NCBI RefSeq assembly: GCF_000222485.1
Contig: NC_015914.1
Coordinates: 4,756,001-4,820,000, forward strand
Source: Cyclobacterium marinum DSM 745
GTDB taxonomy: Bacteria; Bacteroidota; Bacteroidia; Cytophagales; Cyclobacteriaceae
DNA: 64,000 nt
Reading direction: 5' to 3'
A program made the position numbers and the translations under genes. The notes beneath the pieces are model-generated. The model had not been told where the DNA came from. It saw nothing but the letters and a program-made list of their open reading frames with translations, and did not search any database. The first letter of the stretch is position 1. Each line of letters opens with the position of its first letter. This document shows, piece after piece, positions 7,547-17,005 of the stretch.

Positions 7547-9847
7547 TTAATTTAAAGTAAAGGGTTGAAATGCAGTCAAAGTATGATTTTTCCCTTGATA
7601 GGTCATGATAACATCTTGATCTGTTTCCACCTGATCAATAGAATTATCGTTTAATTGTAACATAAAGCGGCATTTTTTGCTGAAAACCACATCCGATTCT
7701 CCATCTGCATCCAAGTCCATGGCATCACCTTCTCCTCCTGCAATATTGATTCCACGGTAAAGATTTCCTTTTATCTCAGCAAGGGGAGTGGTGAATCCAT
7801 TCGCCGTCCATTTGAAATTTTCATGCATTTTTGAACTACTCATGTCACTGGAAGTTTTTGGATATACCATCAGGTCGATTGATTCTTCTTCACTTTCAAA
7901 CCTGATAGGTTTTAACCAACCATAGGTACTTTGAATAGAAGGAGCGTCTGATACTATTTTTATATCTTTATTTAAACCTATAAAAGATTGTTGATCACCA
8001 TTTTTAGAATATCCCGTTTGAGCAATATTATTTGATATTGATGTGATTAGCGGCCTGCCATCATTTTCCAGCAAAGGAACTGTTAATCCAAACTGATGAC
8101 TTTGCGCATTTTTTAATCTTGTAACCAATAAATCCGGAGTTAATATAAATTCTTGGCTAAAGTATGGCCCCCCTCTTCCGGTTACGTAGGTGTAATGTAT
8201 GGTAAACCTCACCAATAAAGGGTGTACAAACTTTATCTCCGCCTCTGCACGATAGGTGGAGGGTACATCTGCAATTCTTACCCAATGTCCTCTTTCCTTC
8301 CATTCCGGGCCAAAGCTAATTCCTGATTGAGGCCCATAGCTATCAACGTGTGTCCCGTTATCTGTTTTCATTTGATAAGTGGAGTTTTTTGAAATATCAT
8401 GTTCTCCATCAGATGGCCCCAATCTACCATCCCATCCCTGCTTAACCATTCTTACGGTGCCCAAAGGTGTCCAACTCAAACCATATTTGGGTACCGAAGC
8501 TCCTCTGAGGTTGACCATAACTTGAAATCCACCGGCATTGGCAAAAAATGCTCCAAAGCTATCGTCTGTAGTGAAAGCATAACCACCAATCTCTGCAGGT
8601 GAAGGGAATTCAGGGATTTCATTTTTTCGACTGATCCATGCTTCTGCCAAATGTTGAACCAATGCACCGGTATAATTGCCCCACTGACTGGCGGGCTGAT
8701 AGCCAATCCGATCTTTAGGGTCGAAATGGTTTTTGGTAATATAAAAAGAGCCCTTGAATGGACCTGAATCTCTCTGCCAGCGATAAATGCTCTTAAAAGC
8801 TAAATTAGCTGCTCTTCTGTATTGACCGGCCAGGTATTGGTCACCATTCTTCCAAGCATCTTCCGCCATCACATCAAAAGCCAATTGGTACAATACATCA
8901 TTAAATATATGGTTGTCCGTTCTACCATTTGGTGGAGCCTGACCATCCGGAGATTGAGTATATAGACTAGTATAAGTGCCTTTTCTGATTGCCTTCCATA
9001 TTTCAGGCGAAGATGGGCCATCGTACCCTTCTGTTGCTAATGCGATAAGGTTACCTCTACCCACTGCTTCCACTGCTAAAGATTGTGGATCACTGCTCCA
9101 ATCTTGGTACATATTCCATTTGTCGTTGACAATTCTAATTTTTTGACTGTATTGGTTCCAAGCAGTTTCTATAAATTCAGTTGCGAAACTTTTGTCGCTT
9201 AGCTTATGGTTGACCCTGTTCCATTCTCCTTTCATGGCATAGGTTCTCCAATTGTTAATTCTGCCATCAAAATTTTGCATTACCACTTCTAATGGGGTTC
9301 GCATTCTTTCAGTCCAAGTTTTAAATTGATCCTGTGATACATGGTTTTTGTAGAATTGAAGGCTATTGGTTAGTGGACTAATAAAAAATTCCCCGTGCTC
9401 GTCAGGAATAGCTTTGCTTCCTTTAGAAAAAGCCAAGGTGCTATGTTCCATCGCTTTAATTCCCGCAGCCTTCAGATGCTTCCCTTTGCCTGCTTTCAAT
9501 AAAACCCCTACTGCAAAGGCAAAATAAGGTGTAGAATATTGATGTTCTCTTTTGAGGTAGGGATCTATGATTGCCCCTGATGGGTTTTGGTTAATCGCCA
9601 TTACCTCACAAGTTGCTTCAATCAACTCGAGAAAATCATTTTTATCCACCTTGGATTTATCCCAAGGTTTGACACTAAGATGAAAGGCTTGACCAAATTT
9701 TGCATCATTGGTATGGGTTTGAGAAAAGGTGTTGTTGATAATGAAAACAAAAAGATAAATTAACCAAAACCTTGGTTCCTTATAAGGGATAAAATAGTTA
9801 ATTATTAATCTGGGTTTACCGTTTTTAATTGATGGTATAGAAGTCAT
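7547..9847 (-). CDS. large secreted protein, possible (alpha/alpha) toroid glycan-active enzyme
   Basis: I do not recognise the family with certainty. The 766-residue protein has a hydrophobic segment at about residues 27-42 (FWLIYLFVFIINNTFS) that can serve as a signal peptide after an unusually long basic leader. The middle part is rich in aromatic helical stretches such as YSTPYFAFAVGVLLKAG, NNWRTYAMKGEWNR and RTDNHIFNDVLYQLAFDVMAEDAW, as seen in alpha/alpha-barrel polysaccharide lyases and glycosidases. The last 300 residues appear beta-rich (FVHPLLVRFTIHYTYVTGRGG), as in the beta-sandwich of such enzymes. A glycan-degrading role outside the cytoplasm is inference from this layout. It is transcribed alone, divergent from the TetR-RND operon. 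Confidence 0.6.
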   Translation of the reverse strand: MTSIPSIKNGKPRLIINYFIPYKEPRFWLIYLFVFIINNTFSQTHTNDAKFGQAFHLSVKPWDKSKVDKNDFLELIEATCEVMAINQNPSGAIIDPYLKREHQYSTPYFAFAVGVLLKAGKGKHLKAAGIKAMEHSTLAFSKGSKAIPDEHGEFFISPLTNSLQFYKNHVSQDQFKTWTERMRTPLEVVMQNFDGRINNWRTYAMKGEWNRVNHKLSDKSFATEFIETAWNQYSQKIRIVNDKWNMYQDWSSDPQSLAVEAVGRGNLIALATEGYDGPSSPEIWKAIRKGTYTSLYTQSPDGQAPPNGRTDNHIFNDVLYQLAFDVMAEDAWKNGDQYLAGQYRRAANLAFKSIYRWQRDSGPFKGSFYITKNHFDPKDRIGYQPASQWGNYTGALVQHLAEAWISRKNEIPEFPSPAEIGGYAFTTDDSFGAFFANAGGFQVMVNLRGASVPKYGLSWTPLGTVRMVKQGWDGRLGPSDGEHDISKNSTYQMKTDNGTHVDSYGPQSGISFGPEWKERGHWVRIADVPSTYRAEAEIKFVHPLLVRFTIHYTYVTGRGGPYFSQEFILTPDLLVTRLKNAQSHQFGLTVPLLENDGRPLITSISNNIAQTGYSKNGDQQSFIGLNKDIKIVSDAPSIQSTYGWLKPIRFESEEESIDLMVYPKTSSDMSSSKMHENFKWTANGFTTPLAEIKGNLYRGINIAGGEGDAMDLDADGESDVVFSKKCRFMLQLNDNSIDQVETDQDVIMTYQGKNHTLTAFQPFTLN

Positions 9848-10069
9848 TTTTTAAACTTTACTATAGATAAATCTAATTGGGCTCAATTATTCATAATGGT
9901 ATATTTTATTTTGAATATAATCAATTTTGTCAAATTATGTTCTCTTTGAAGGGTGAATGTCTATAGATAGTACTTTTAAATTGGTAAAATATTCTATTGT
10001 ATTTTGATTGATAATAAGGTTTAACAGATAAAAAATCCTTTTTTCTTTATAAGTATTAGTATTTATTCC

Positions 10070-10100
10070 TTGGTAGTCCAAACTCTAGTTCTTAGTTTTG
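10070..10100 (+). promoter_or_regulatory. promoter of the TetR-RND efflux operon
   Basis: TTG at 10070-10072, a 20-base spacer and TAGTTTTG at 10093-10100 give a near-complete Bacteroidota promoter (TTTG-N19/21-TAnnTTTG). Transcription would begin near 10107. This position rules out a coding start at 10070 and supports the ATG at 10130 for the regulator. Confidence 0.6.
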
Positions 10101-10110
10101 CGTATAGAAT

Positions 10111-10118
10111 GAACGTTC
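10111..10118. promoter_or_regulatory. candidate TetR operator at the transcription start
   Basis: GAACGTTC is a perfect 8-base palindrome placed just after the predicted transcription start. A repressor bound here would block initiation, the usual autoregulation of TetR-type efflux regulators. Binding is inferred from position only. Confidence 0.4.
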
Positions 10119-10129
10119 GATCTAAAGTT

Positions 10130-10702
10130 ATGAAGAATATAAAAGAGTTCTCGGAAAAAGAGATAGCCATCTACGAAGGTGCGCTTGAACTTGTAGCTAA
10201 ATATGGTTTTCATGGGACATCAATGAGTTTATTGACCAAGGAGGCTAAGGTTTCTACAGGAACGGTTTATCATTACTTCTCAAGCAAAGATGACTTAATG
10301 AAAAAAATGTATTGTTACTATCGTAGCAAAGTGGAAGCACATGTTTCAAGTCATTTGCAAGGGGAAAAAGAATACAAGCAGAGGTTTTATTCCAGATGGA
10401 TGACATTGTACCTTTATTATACCCAACACCCTAAGGTTTTACAGTTTTTTGAACAGTTTATTAATTCTCCTTACAATCAGGAAAGGAGTCCACATCATTT
10501 TACCGGAGCCTATTTTACCTTTCTGAAGGAGGGAGTTGACAAAAAGTACCTCAAACCTGCCAAGCCTGAAATTTATGAGGCCATGTATATGGGGAGCGTA
10601 ATAATGGCTTCGAAAATCAATGTCTTCGGTTCGATTTTATTGGATGAAGGAGACCGAGAATTGTTGATTAATAAGTTGTGGTACGGAATGGCAGATGTAT
10701 AA
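10130..10702 (+). CDS. TetR/AcrR-family transcriptional regulator
   Basis: The protein (190 residues from the ATG at 10130) starts MKNIKEFSEKEIAIYEGAL and has the TetR helix-turn-helix in residues 20-50 (LVAKYGFHGTSMSLLTKEA, then VSTGTVYHYFSSKDDLM). The C-terminal part is a variable ligand-binding domain. Upstream starts at 10070 (TTG) and 10109 (ATG) are in frame, but the promoter overlaps the first and the candidate operator the second. The gene is 43 bases upstream of the RND adaptor gene on the same strand, so it most likely represses its own operon and responds to a pump substrate. Confidence 0.9.
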   Translation: MKNIKEFSEKEIAIYEGALELVAKYGFHGTSMSLLTKEAKVSTGTVYHYFSSKDDLMKKMYCYYRSKVEAHVSSHLQGEKEYKQRFYSRWMTLYLYYTQHPKVLQFFEQFINSPYNQERSPHHFTGAYFTFLKEGVDKKYLKPAKPEIYEAMYMGSVIMASKINVFGSILLDEGDRELLINKLWYGMADV

Positions 10703-10745
10703 GCGTAATCAAAATTTTTAACTAGCATAATAAATTAATATTTAA

Positions 10746-11858
10746 ATGAACAAATTTTCTTTTGTATTACTCATCATCCTTGTGGTGTTGGGTCAATCCT
10801 GTTCGGAAGGAGAACCAAAAAACATGGCAACCCAACAGGCCCCAAGCATACCTATTCTCGAAGTTCCCAACAAAACCCTAACAGGTTATGATAGCTATCC
10901 GGCCAGCTTGGAAGGGGTTGTAAGTAGTTCGGTTAGGGCAAAGGTATCAGGCTACATTACCCAAGTTTTAGTTGACGAAGGCGAAGCAGTGAAAAAAGGA
11001 CAAGCTTTGTTTAAACTTGAAACTCAGTCATTGGATGCCGATGCAGCAGCTGCTAAGGCCAATGTAGCCGCCGCAAAAGTGGATGTTGATAAGTTGAAAC
11101 CTTTGGTAGAAAAAGGAATTATCGGTAGTGTTCAACTCAAAACAGCTGAGGCGAGGTACAATCAAGCATTGGCTACTTATAATAGCATTTCTGCCAATAT
11201 TGATTATGCTACCATCAAGAGTCCTGTTTCCGGTCATGTAGGGGCAATTCCTTACCGGCAAGGTGCTTTAGTAAGTCCTACCGATCCATTGACTACCGTT
11301 TCTCAAGTAGACAATGTTTTTGCATTCTTTGCCATGAATGAAAAAGAGTACTTAAACATGCTTCAAATTACACCCGGAGAAAACCTTGATGAAAAATTAA
11401 AGAATATGGAAGAGGTGGAGCTTGAATTGGTTAATGGTCAAATTTATTCATACAAAGGAAAAATTAAAACCGTCACAGGCCAAGTTAATCCATCGACAGG
11501 GACAGTAAACTTTAGGGCTACATTTCCTAACCCCAACCGCTTGCTCGCACATGGCAATAGTGGGAAAATACGCATACCCAAAATCTATGAAAATAAGCCC
11601 ATAGTCCCGGAAGCATCAATTTTCGAACAACAAGGTAAAACTTACCTCTATAAAGTAAGTGAAGATGCGGTAGTAGAAGAGGTTTTGATAAAGGTTGAAG
11701 CCAAAGTAGGTCAGTTTTTAGTGGTTGAAGAAGGCCTGAACCAGGGAGATAAAATAGTTTATCAGGGAATTGATAAGGTAAGAGGAGAAATGAAAATCTC
11801 ACCTCGTCTAGTTCCCTTTGATAGCGTAGCAGGAAAATTAAAAGTAGCTTTTAAATAA
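10746..11858 (+). CDS. RND efflux periplasmic adaptor, lipoprotein (AcrA/MexA type)
   Basis: The 370-residue protein is the membrane-fusion subunit linking the inner-membrane pump to the outer-membrane channel. It has a lipoprotein signal ending in LGQSC (Cys19). The biotinyl-lipoyl halves are visible as VRAKVSGYITQVLVDEGEAV (about 59-78) and ATIKSPVSGHVGAIPYRQGA (about 156-175), flanking a short coiled coil. The beta-barrel and membrane-proximal domains follow. It sits between the TetR gene and the pump gene, 6 bases before the latter, as in a standard tripartite efflux operon. Confidence 0.93.
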   Translation: MNKFSFVLLIILVVLGQSCSEGEPKNMATQQAPSIPILEVPNKTLTGYDSYPASLEGVVSSSVRAKVSGYITQVLVDEGEAVKKGQALFKLETQSLDADAAAAKANVAAAKVDVDKLKPLVEKGIIGSVQLKTAEARYNQALATYNSISANIDYATIKSPVSGHVGAIPYRQGALVSPTDPLTTVSQVDNVFAFFAMNEKEYLNMLQITPGENLDEKLKNMEEVELELVNGQIYSYKGKIKTVTGQVNPSTGTVNFRATFPNPNRLLAHGNSGKIRIPKIYENKPIVPEASIFEQQGKTYLYKVSEDAVVEEVLIKVEAKVGQFLVVEEGLNQGDKIVYQGIDKVRGEMKISPRLVPFDSVAGKLKVAFK

Positions 11859-11864
11859 AATAAA

Positions 11865-14800
11865 ATGCTCAAACAATTTATAGACAAACCGGTACTATCC
11901 ACAGTAGTTTCTATATTAATTCTTATTCTCGGAGTATTAGGTTTATTGGCATTGCCCGTCAGCCAGTATCCGGATATAGCCCCACCCACAGTGAGAATTA
12001 CGGCTTTTTATCCGGGGGCAAATGCCGAGACAGTGTTGGAAAGTGTGATTATACCCATAGAAGAACAGGTAAATGGGGTGGAAGATATGGATTATATCAC
12101 TTCTACTGCAAGTAACAGTGGAACAGCTACAATTCAGGTTTTTTTCCGGCAAGGAGTGGATCCGGATATAGCGGCTGTAAACGTGCAAAATAGAGTTGCC
12201 CGAGCAAATCCTTTATTGCCGAGCGAAGTGGTTCAGTCAGGGGTGATTACCCAAAAACAGCAAACCAGTTCATTAATGTTCTTCACCATGGTGTCCGACA
12301 ATCCTGAATACGATGCCACTTTTATTCAGAATTACCTTAATATCAATGTCATTCCTACTATAAAAAGAATCAAAGGAGTGGGAGATGTGACGGTTTTTGG
12401 TTCGAAAAATTACGCCATGAGAATTTGGTTAAAACCAGATAAACTTACAGCTTATGGTTTGATGCCTGCCGATGTTACCGCGGCCATTAATGAACAAAGT
12501 TTGGAAGCGGCTGCCGGATCAATTGGCCAGAATAATGCCCAGGCTTTTGAGTATGTAATAAAATATGGTGGGCGATATAAAAATGAGGCTCAATATGAAG
12601 ATATAGTAATCAAAGCTTTAGGAAATGGTCAGTTCCTTAGATTAAAAGATGTGGCAGATGTTGAAATGGATGCTCAGGGCTATTCTGTGATGTCCTATAC
12701 CAATGGAAAGCCCGGTGTGAGTATGGCTGTATACCAAACCCCAGGTTCTAATGCCCAAGAAATCATAGACAATGTAAAAGCGTCTTTGAATGATATGGAG
12801 CCTAGGTTTCCAAAGGGGTTGTCAATATTTATAAATTTTGACACCAATGATTTTCTAAATGCCTCTATTGCAAAAGTGACCACAACATTAATTGAGGCAT
12901 TTATATTGGTCTTTATTGTAGTATTTATATTCCTACAGGATTTTAGGTCGACCTTGATACCTGCTATTTCGGTTCCTGTTTCCATAGTCGGAACTTTCTT
13001 TTTCCTAAATTTATTGGGTTATTCGGTCAACCTATTGACCCTATTTGCTTTGGTCTTAGCCATTGGAATAGTGGTAGATGATGCGATTGTGGTAGTGGAA
13101 GCCGTTCATGCTAAAATGGAGGGCGGTGTAAAAAATGCCAGAAAAGCCACCCATAAAGCCATGGAAGAAATTACCGGAGCCATTATTTCAATTACTTTGG
13201 TTATGGGAGCAGTATTTATCCCAGTTACCTTTATTACCGGCCCAACTGGTGTTTTTTATGAGCAATTTGGAGTTACCTTAATGTTGGCCATTGCTATTTC
13301 AGCTGTAAATGCTTTGACGTTAAGCCCGGCGCTATGTGCATTATTGCTGAAACCACACGTTGAGGATCAAAATAAGAAACCCGGATTAGCCAAACGATTC
13401 TTCAACGGTTTCAATACAGCATTTGAAATTACTACAGCCAGGTATGTGGGTGCATTGAAATTTTTATACCGTTTCAAATGGATTACGGGTGTTATCATTC
13501 TTGGGTCTATAGGTACCATCATTTGGGCTGCCGAAAATACGCCGACCGGATTTGTTCCGGAAGAAGATAGGGGGTTAATATTTACAGATATCGTTCTTCC
13601 TGAAGGAGCTTCTTTAGATAGAACAGTTGCGGTCACCGATGAATTGATGCAATCTATTGAAAATCTTCCAGGTGTTGAGGGAGGCTCGATGGTAAACGGT
13701 TTCAGTTTAATTTCCGGGGAAGGGAGCAATTTTGGATTGGGCTTTATTCGCTTGAAGCCTTGGGAGGAAAGAGGAGCCGATTCATTGTCTGCCCGAGCCC
13801 TTATTGGTAAAATGTTTGGAATTGCTGCAGGGATTCCTGGTGCCAAAATACTATTCTTTGCTCCACCGAGTATCCCAGGTTTTGGTGTTTCTTCAGGATT
13901 TGAATTGAAGTTTTTGGATCAATCCGGAGGAAGCTTTAATGAACTGGATATTGAGGTCAAAGAATACATGGCCAAGTTGATGGCAAGGCCGGAAATTCTA
14001 TATGCACAAACGGCCTTTAGCACAGGTTATCCTCAATATGAAATGGTCCTCAATATACCCAAAGCCAAAGAGGCGGGGGTAAGCGTTAGTAGCATATTGG
14101 GGACACTTCAGGGATATATTGGTAGTATTTATGCAGCAGACTTTTCTAAATTTGGTAAGCAATATAGGGTTTATGTTCAGGCATTGCCTCAAGATCGAGC
14201 TGAAGTTGATGACCTTAAGTCATTGTTTGTCCGCAATAGTAAAGGAGAGATGGCTCCTATTTCTGAATTTCTTTCTCTCAAGCGGGTTTATGGTCCTCAG
14301 GCAGTTACTCGATTTAACTTATTTAATTCTGTTGCCATCAACGGTGCTGCGGCACCCGGCTACAGTACAGGGGATGCCATCAAGGCCATTCAAGAGGTTA
14401 ATGCCACCGAACTGCCGAGAAACTTTGCCGTGGATTATTCCGGTCTGACTAGAGAGGAAATCAATGCGAGTAGCCAAACTACATTTATCATTTTGCTAAG
14501 CATTCTCTTTGTTTACTTTATTTTAGCTGCCCAATATGAAAGTTACCTGATTCCATTGGCTGTTTTACTTTCATTACCTGTTGGGGTAATGGGGGCGTAT
14601 TTAACTACCTATTTCTTGGGAATGGAGGCCAATATATATTTTCAAATTGCCATGGTTATGCTGATAGGGCTATTGGCAAAAAATGCGATTTTGATTATTG
14701 AGTTCGCCATGCAACGTAGGGCAGGTGGAGCCTCTATTACCGAGGCGGCTTTTGAAGGAGCAAAGGTTAGGCTAAGACCTATACTCATGACTTCGTTTGC

Positions 14801-15005
14801 TTTTATTATCGGGTTGTTGCCCCTTGCTTTTGCCAATGGTATTGGAGCTGCGGGTAATCGTTCCATTGGTTCTGGTGCGGTTGGTGGTTTGTTGATCGGT
14901 ACTGTACTTGGCGTTTTTGTCATCCCTATATTGTTTATTTTATTTCAATGGCTTCAGGAAAAAATCAGTCCAAAAAAAGAAGCTAAAGCCTTAGAAAACG
15001 CTTAA
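11865..15005 (+). CDS. RND multidrug efflux pump, HAE1 family (AcrB/MexB type)
   Basis: The 1046-residue inner-membrane protein has the length and features of hydrophobe/amphiphile efflux RND pumps driven by the proton gradient. The proton-relay acid pair is in AIGIVVDDAIVVVEAVH (D405, D406). The start MLKQFIDKPVLSTVVSILIL, the large periplasmic loops and the late LLAKNAILIIEFA segment are all typical. It probably exports drugs, detergents, bile-like compounds or other hydrophobic molecules; the exact substrate cannot be read. It is translationally close to both neighbours (6 and 5 bases). Confidence 0.96.
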   Translation: MLKQFIDKPVLSTVVSILILILGVLGLLALPVSQYPDIAPPTVRITAFYPGANAETVLESVIIPIEEQVNGVEDMDYITSTASNSGTATIQVFFRQGVDPDIAAVNVQNRVARANPLLPSEVVQSGVITQKQQTSSLMFFTMVSDNPEYDATFIQNYLNINVIPTIKRIKGVGDVTVFGSKNYAMRIWLKPDKLTAYGLMPADVTAAINEQSLEAAAGSIGQNNAQAFEYVIKYGGRYKNEAQYEDIVIKALGNGQFLRLKDVADVEMDAQGYSVMSYTNGKPGVSMAVYQTPGSNAQEIIDNVKASLNDMEPRFPKGLSIFINFDTNDFLNASIAKVTTTLIEAFILVFIVVFIFLQDFRSTLIPAISVPVSIVGTFFFLNLLGYSVNLLTLFALVLAIGIVVDDAIVVVEAVHAKMEGGVKNARKATHKAMEEITGAIISITLVMGAVFIPVTFITGPTGVFYEQFGVTLMLAIAISAVNALTLSPALCALLLKPHVEDQNKKPGLAKRFFNGFNTAFEITTARYVGALKFLYRFKWITGVIILGSIGTIIWAAENTPTGFVPEEDRGLIFTDIVLPEGASLDRTVAVTDELMQSIENLPGVEGGSMVNGFSLISGEGSNFGLGFIRLKPWEERGADSLSARALIGKMFGIAAGIPGAKILFFAPPSIPGFGVSSGFELKFLDQSGGSFNELDIEVKEYMAKLMARPEILYAQTAFSTGYPQYEMVLNIPKAKEAGVSVSSILGTLQGYIGSIYAADFSKFGKQYRVYVQALPQDRAEVDDLKSLFVRNSKGEMAPISEFLSLKRVYGPQAVTRFNLFNSVAINGAAAPGYSTGDAIKAIQEVNATELPRNFAVDYSGLTREEINASSQTTFIILLSILFVYFILAAQYESYLIPLAVLLSLPVGVMGAYLTTYFLGMEANIYFQIAMVMLIGLLAKNAILIIEFAMQRRAGGASITEAAFEGAKVRLRPILMTSFAFIIGLLPLAFANGIGAAGNRSIGSGAVGGLLIGTVLGVFVIPILFILFQWLQEKISPKKEAKALENA

Positions 15006-15010
15006 TTACT

Positions 15011-16402
15011 ATGTTTAAAAATAGTCTATATATACCTTTTTTGTTAATACTATTACCTTCATGTTTTGTGGCTAAAGATTACCAACAGCCCTCCGATGTG
15101 ATAGATGAAAGTTATTATCGTACAGATTTGCTGTCTGAAGACAGTGTGACAATGGCTGATTATTCGTGGAGAGAAGTGTTTACTGACCCTACTCTGGCTG
15201 CTTATATAGAAGAAGGTCTTGCTGCCAATATTGACATTCGAACAGCTTTACAGAAAGTTCTGGCAGCTCAGGCCTATTATAAACAAGGAAAGTGGGGGCA
15301 ATTGCCCACTTTGTCCGGGACAGGTCAGGCTACACACCAGGAATTGTCAAAAAACTCTCAATTTGGATCCTTCTTTGATGGAGGCATTACCCAATATGAA
15401 GTTTCTGTTGGCTTTTCGTGGGAAGCAGACATTTGGGGGAAAATCAGAAGTCAAAGAAGGGCTTTTGAAGCAACTTATTTGCAATCTGTAGCAGCCCATC
15501 AGGCAGTCAAAACCAGGTTGATTAATGACATCGCCAACCTATATTTTAGATTGCTGGCATTGGATCAGCAATTGGAATTGACCAATGAGACCATCGACAA
15601 CAGGGAACAGGCTTTGGAAACAACTGCCTCCTTGAAAATTGCAGGTATAGTTACAGAAGTAGGCGTGAAGCAAACAGAAGCTCAATTGTTTACTGCTAAA
15701 GCCTTGAAAGTGGATTTGCAAAGGGATCTCCATTTGACAGAAAATGCTTTGGCAATATTATTGGCTAGATCCCCTGAAGAAATTTCGAGGGGAAGGCTTG
15801 AGGAGCAAAGCTTGCCTGAAGAATTTTCAATAGGATTTCCAGTGCAACTATTGCGAAACCGACCGGATGTTTTTGCAGCAGAATATGGGCTGATCAATGC
15901 TTTTGAATTGAGTAATGTGGCAAAGACTAATTTATATCCCTCCTTAAGTATTACAGGCACAGGAGGTATTCAAAGTTTGGAACTGGATCAATTGTTTAGT
16001 TTGAACTCTGCTTTTGCCAATGTTATTTCGGGAATTACCCAACCAATATTAAATGGAAGAAAATTGAAAACCCAGTTGGAAGTGGCTAAGACTCAACAAG
16101 AGCAGGCTTATTTAAACTTTAGAAATACCATACTTAATGCCGAGAAAGAAGTGTCAGATGCATTGTATAACTTTCATGCAGCCAAAGAAAAAGAAGGGCT
16201 TTTAAAACAGGAGTTAGATGCCTATAAGGTGGCCATCGAATATTCTGAGGAACTACTTGACAATGGAATTGGAAATTATTTAGAAGTAATTACTGCCCGA
16301 GAAAATGCATTGAATTCTGAAATTAAGTTGATCAACACCAAGTATACGCAACTTGAGTCCCTAACCAATTTGTACAGGTCTCTAGGTGGTGGTTGGCAGT
16401 AA
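15011..16402 (+). CDS. outer-membrane efflux channel lipoprotein (OprM/NodT type)
   Basis: The 463-residue protein is the TolC-like channel completing the tripartite pump. It has a lipoprotein signal ending in LLPSC (Cys14). Two internally similar outer-membrane-efflux repeats of long amphipathic helices follow (for example QRRAFEATYLQSVAAHQAVK and LRNRPDVFAAEYGLINAFEL). Length is in the normal range. It is the last gene of the operon, 5 bases after the pump gene. No terminator is seen until the hairpin at 16923. Confidence 0.93.
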   Translation: MFKNSLYIPFLLILLPSCFVAKDYQQPSDVIDESYYRTDLLSEDSVTMADYSWREVFTDPTLAAYIEEGLAANIDIRTALQKVLAAQAYYKQGKWGQLPTLSGTGQATHQELSKNSQFGSFFDGGITQYEVSVGFSWEADIWGKIRSQRRAFEATYLQSVAAHQAVKTRLINDIANLYFRLLALDQQLELTNETIDNREQALETTASLKIAGIVTEVGVKQTEAQLFTAKALKVDLQRDLHLTENALAILLARSPEEISRGRLEEQSLPEEFSIGFPVQLLRNRPDVFAAEYGLINAFELSNVAKTNLYPSLSITGTGGIQSLELDQLFSLNSAFANVISGITQPILNGRKLKTQLEVAKTQQEQAYLNFRNTILNAEKEVSDALYNFHAAKEKEGLLKQELDAYKVAIEYSEELLDNGIGNYLEVITARENALNSEIKLINTKYTQLESLTNLYRSLGGGWQ

Positions 16403-16922
16403 CCAATAGTACCATCTTTTATGTTGAGTTATGGGAGCTTACCTTTAGCTTTTAGCACCTAATTTTAAAAATTCTCCCTGGACCTATTCGATGTAGAGCC
16501 ATAGGTTAAACCCGGATTATGTAATTGGATTCGTGATAGCCCTTCCCGTGTTTGGGATGTGTTGCAATCGCAAAAAAAATAAGGATGCTTGATGATTTTA
16601 GCATAGGACAGCTATGGTGAAATTGAGAACAGCAACGAGGTACCTGATTTTGGAGTGATATCAGCACTTATTCGATTGTCAGTTGCTTATATCGGGTTGA
16701 ATGTCCCAAGAGTAAGATTGGATGTACAGTCAATGTTGCTCTTGGGATTTTATGTGAATAGAAAAAAAACAAAAATTCGGTGATTCAATCTCAGTTGTGT
16801 AAGCCGTTTTTTTGTTTTTTTTTCACATTGAAAATAGAAAAATCAATTCAATCCGGTTCTTGTAGCCAATTATTTATTCCTAATCTCAGGATTAACCTTC
16901 GTCTAAGTCATCAACTAAAAAT
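16403..16922. other. 520-base stretch after the efflux operon, no gene seen
   Basis: No convincing coding frame is present on either strand. The first plausible terminator for the efflux operon is the hairpin at 16923, so the operon may carry a long untranslated tail, or a short separate transcript may arise here. I see no known RNA family. Confidence 0.45.
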
Positions 16923-16958
16923 AGTTGCCTCAAACAAACCTTTGAGGCAACTTTTTTT
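16923..16958. terminator. strong terminator between convergent efflux operon and TonB-type receptor gene
   Basis: Arms AGTTGCCTCAAA (16923-16934) and TTTGAGGCAACT (16941-16952) form a perfect 12-base-pair stem with a 6-base loop. Seven T residues follow on the plus strand and ATTTTT on the minus strand. It lies 47 bases beyond the stop of the minus-strand receptor gene, so it probably works in both directions. Confidence 0.85.
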
Positions 16959-17005
16959 GTTATTTACTTAAATAAATAGCCAATTTTTACCCGCTGTAAT
17001 GCGCA

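Noticed and set aside
7547..9847. Assignment to a named polysaccharide lyase family
   Set aside because: No catalytic motif could be matched with certainty, so only a general fold-level suggestion is given.
13367..13846. 159-codon frame antisense to the RND pump gene
   Set aside because: It is a shadow of a strongly supported gene and has no domain or plausible start context.
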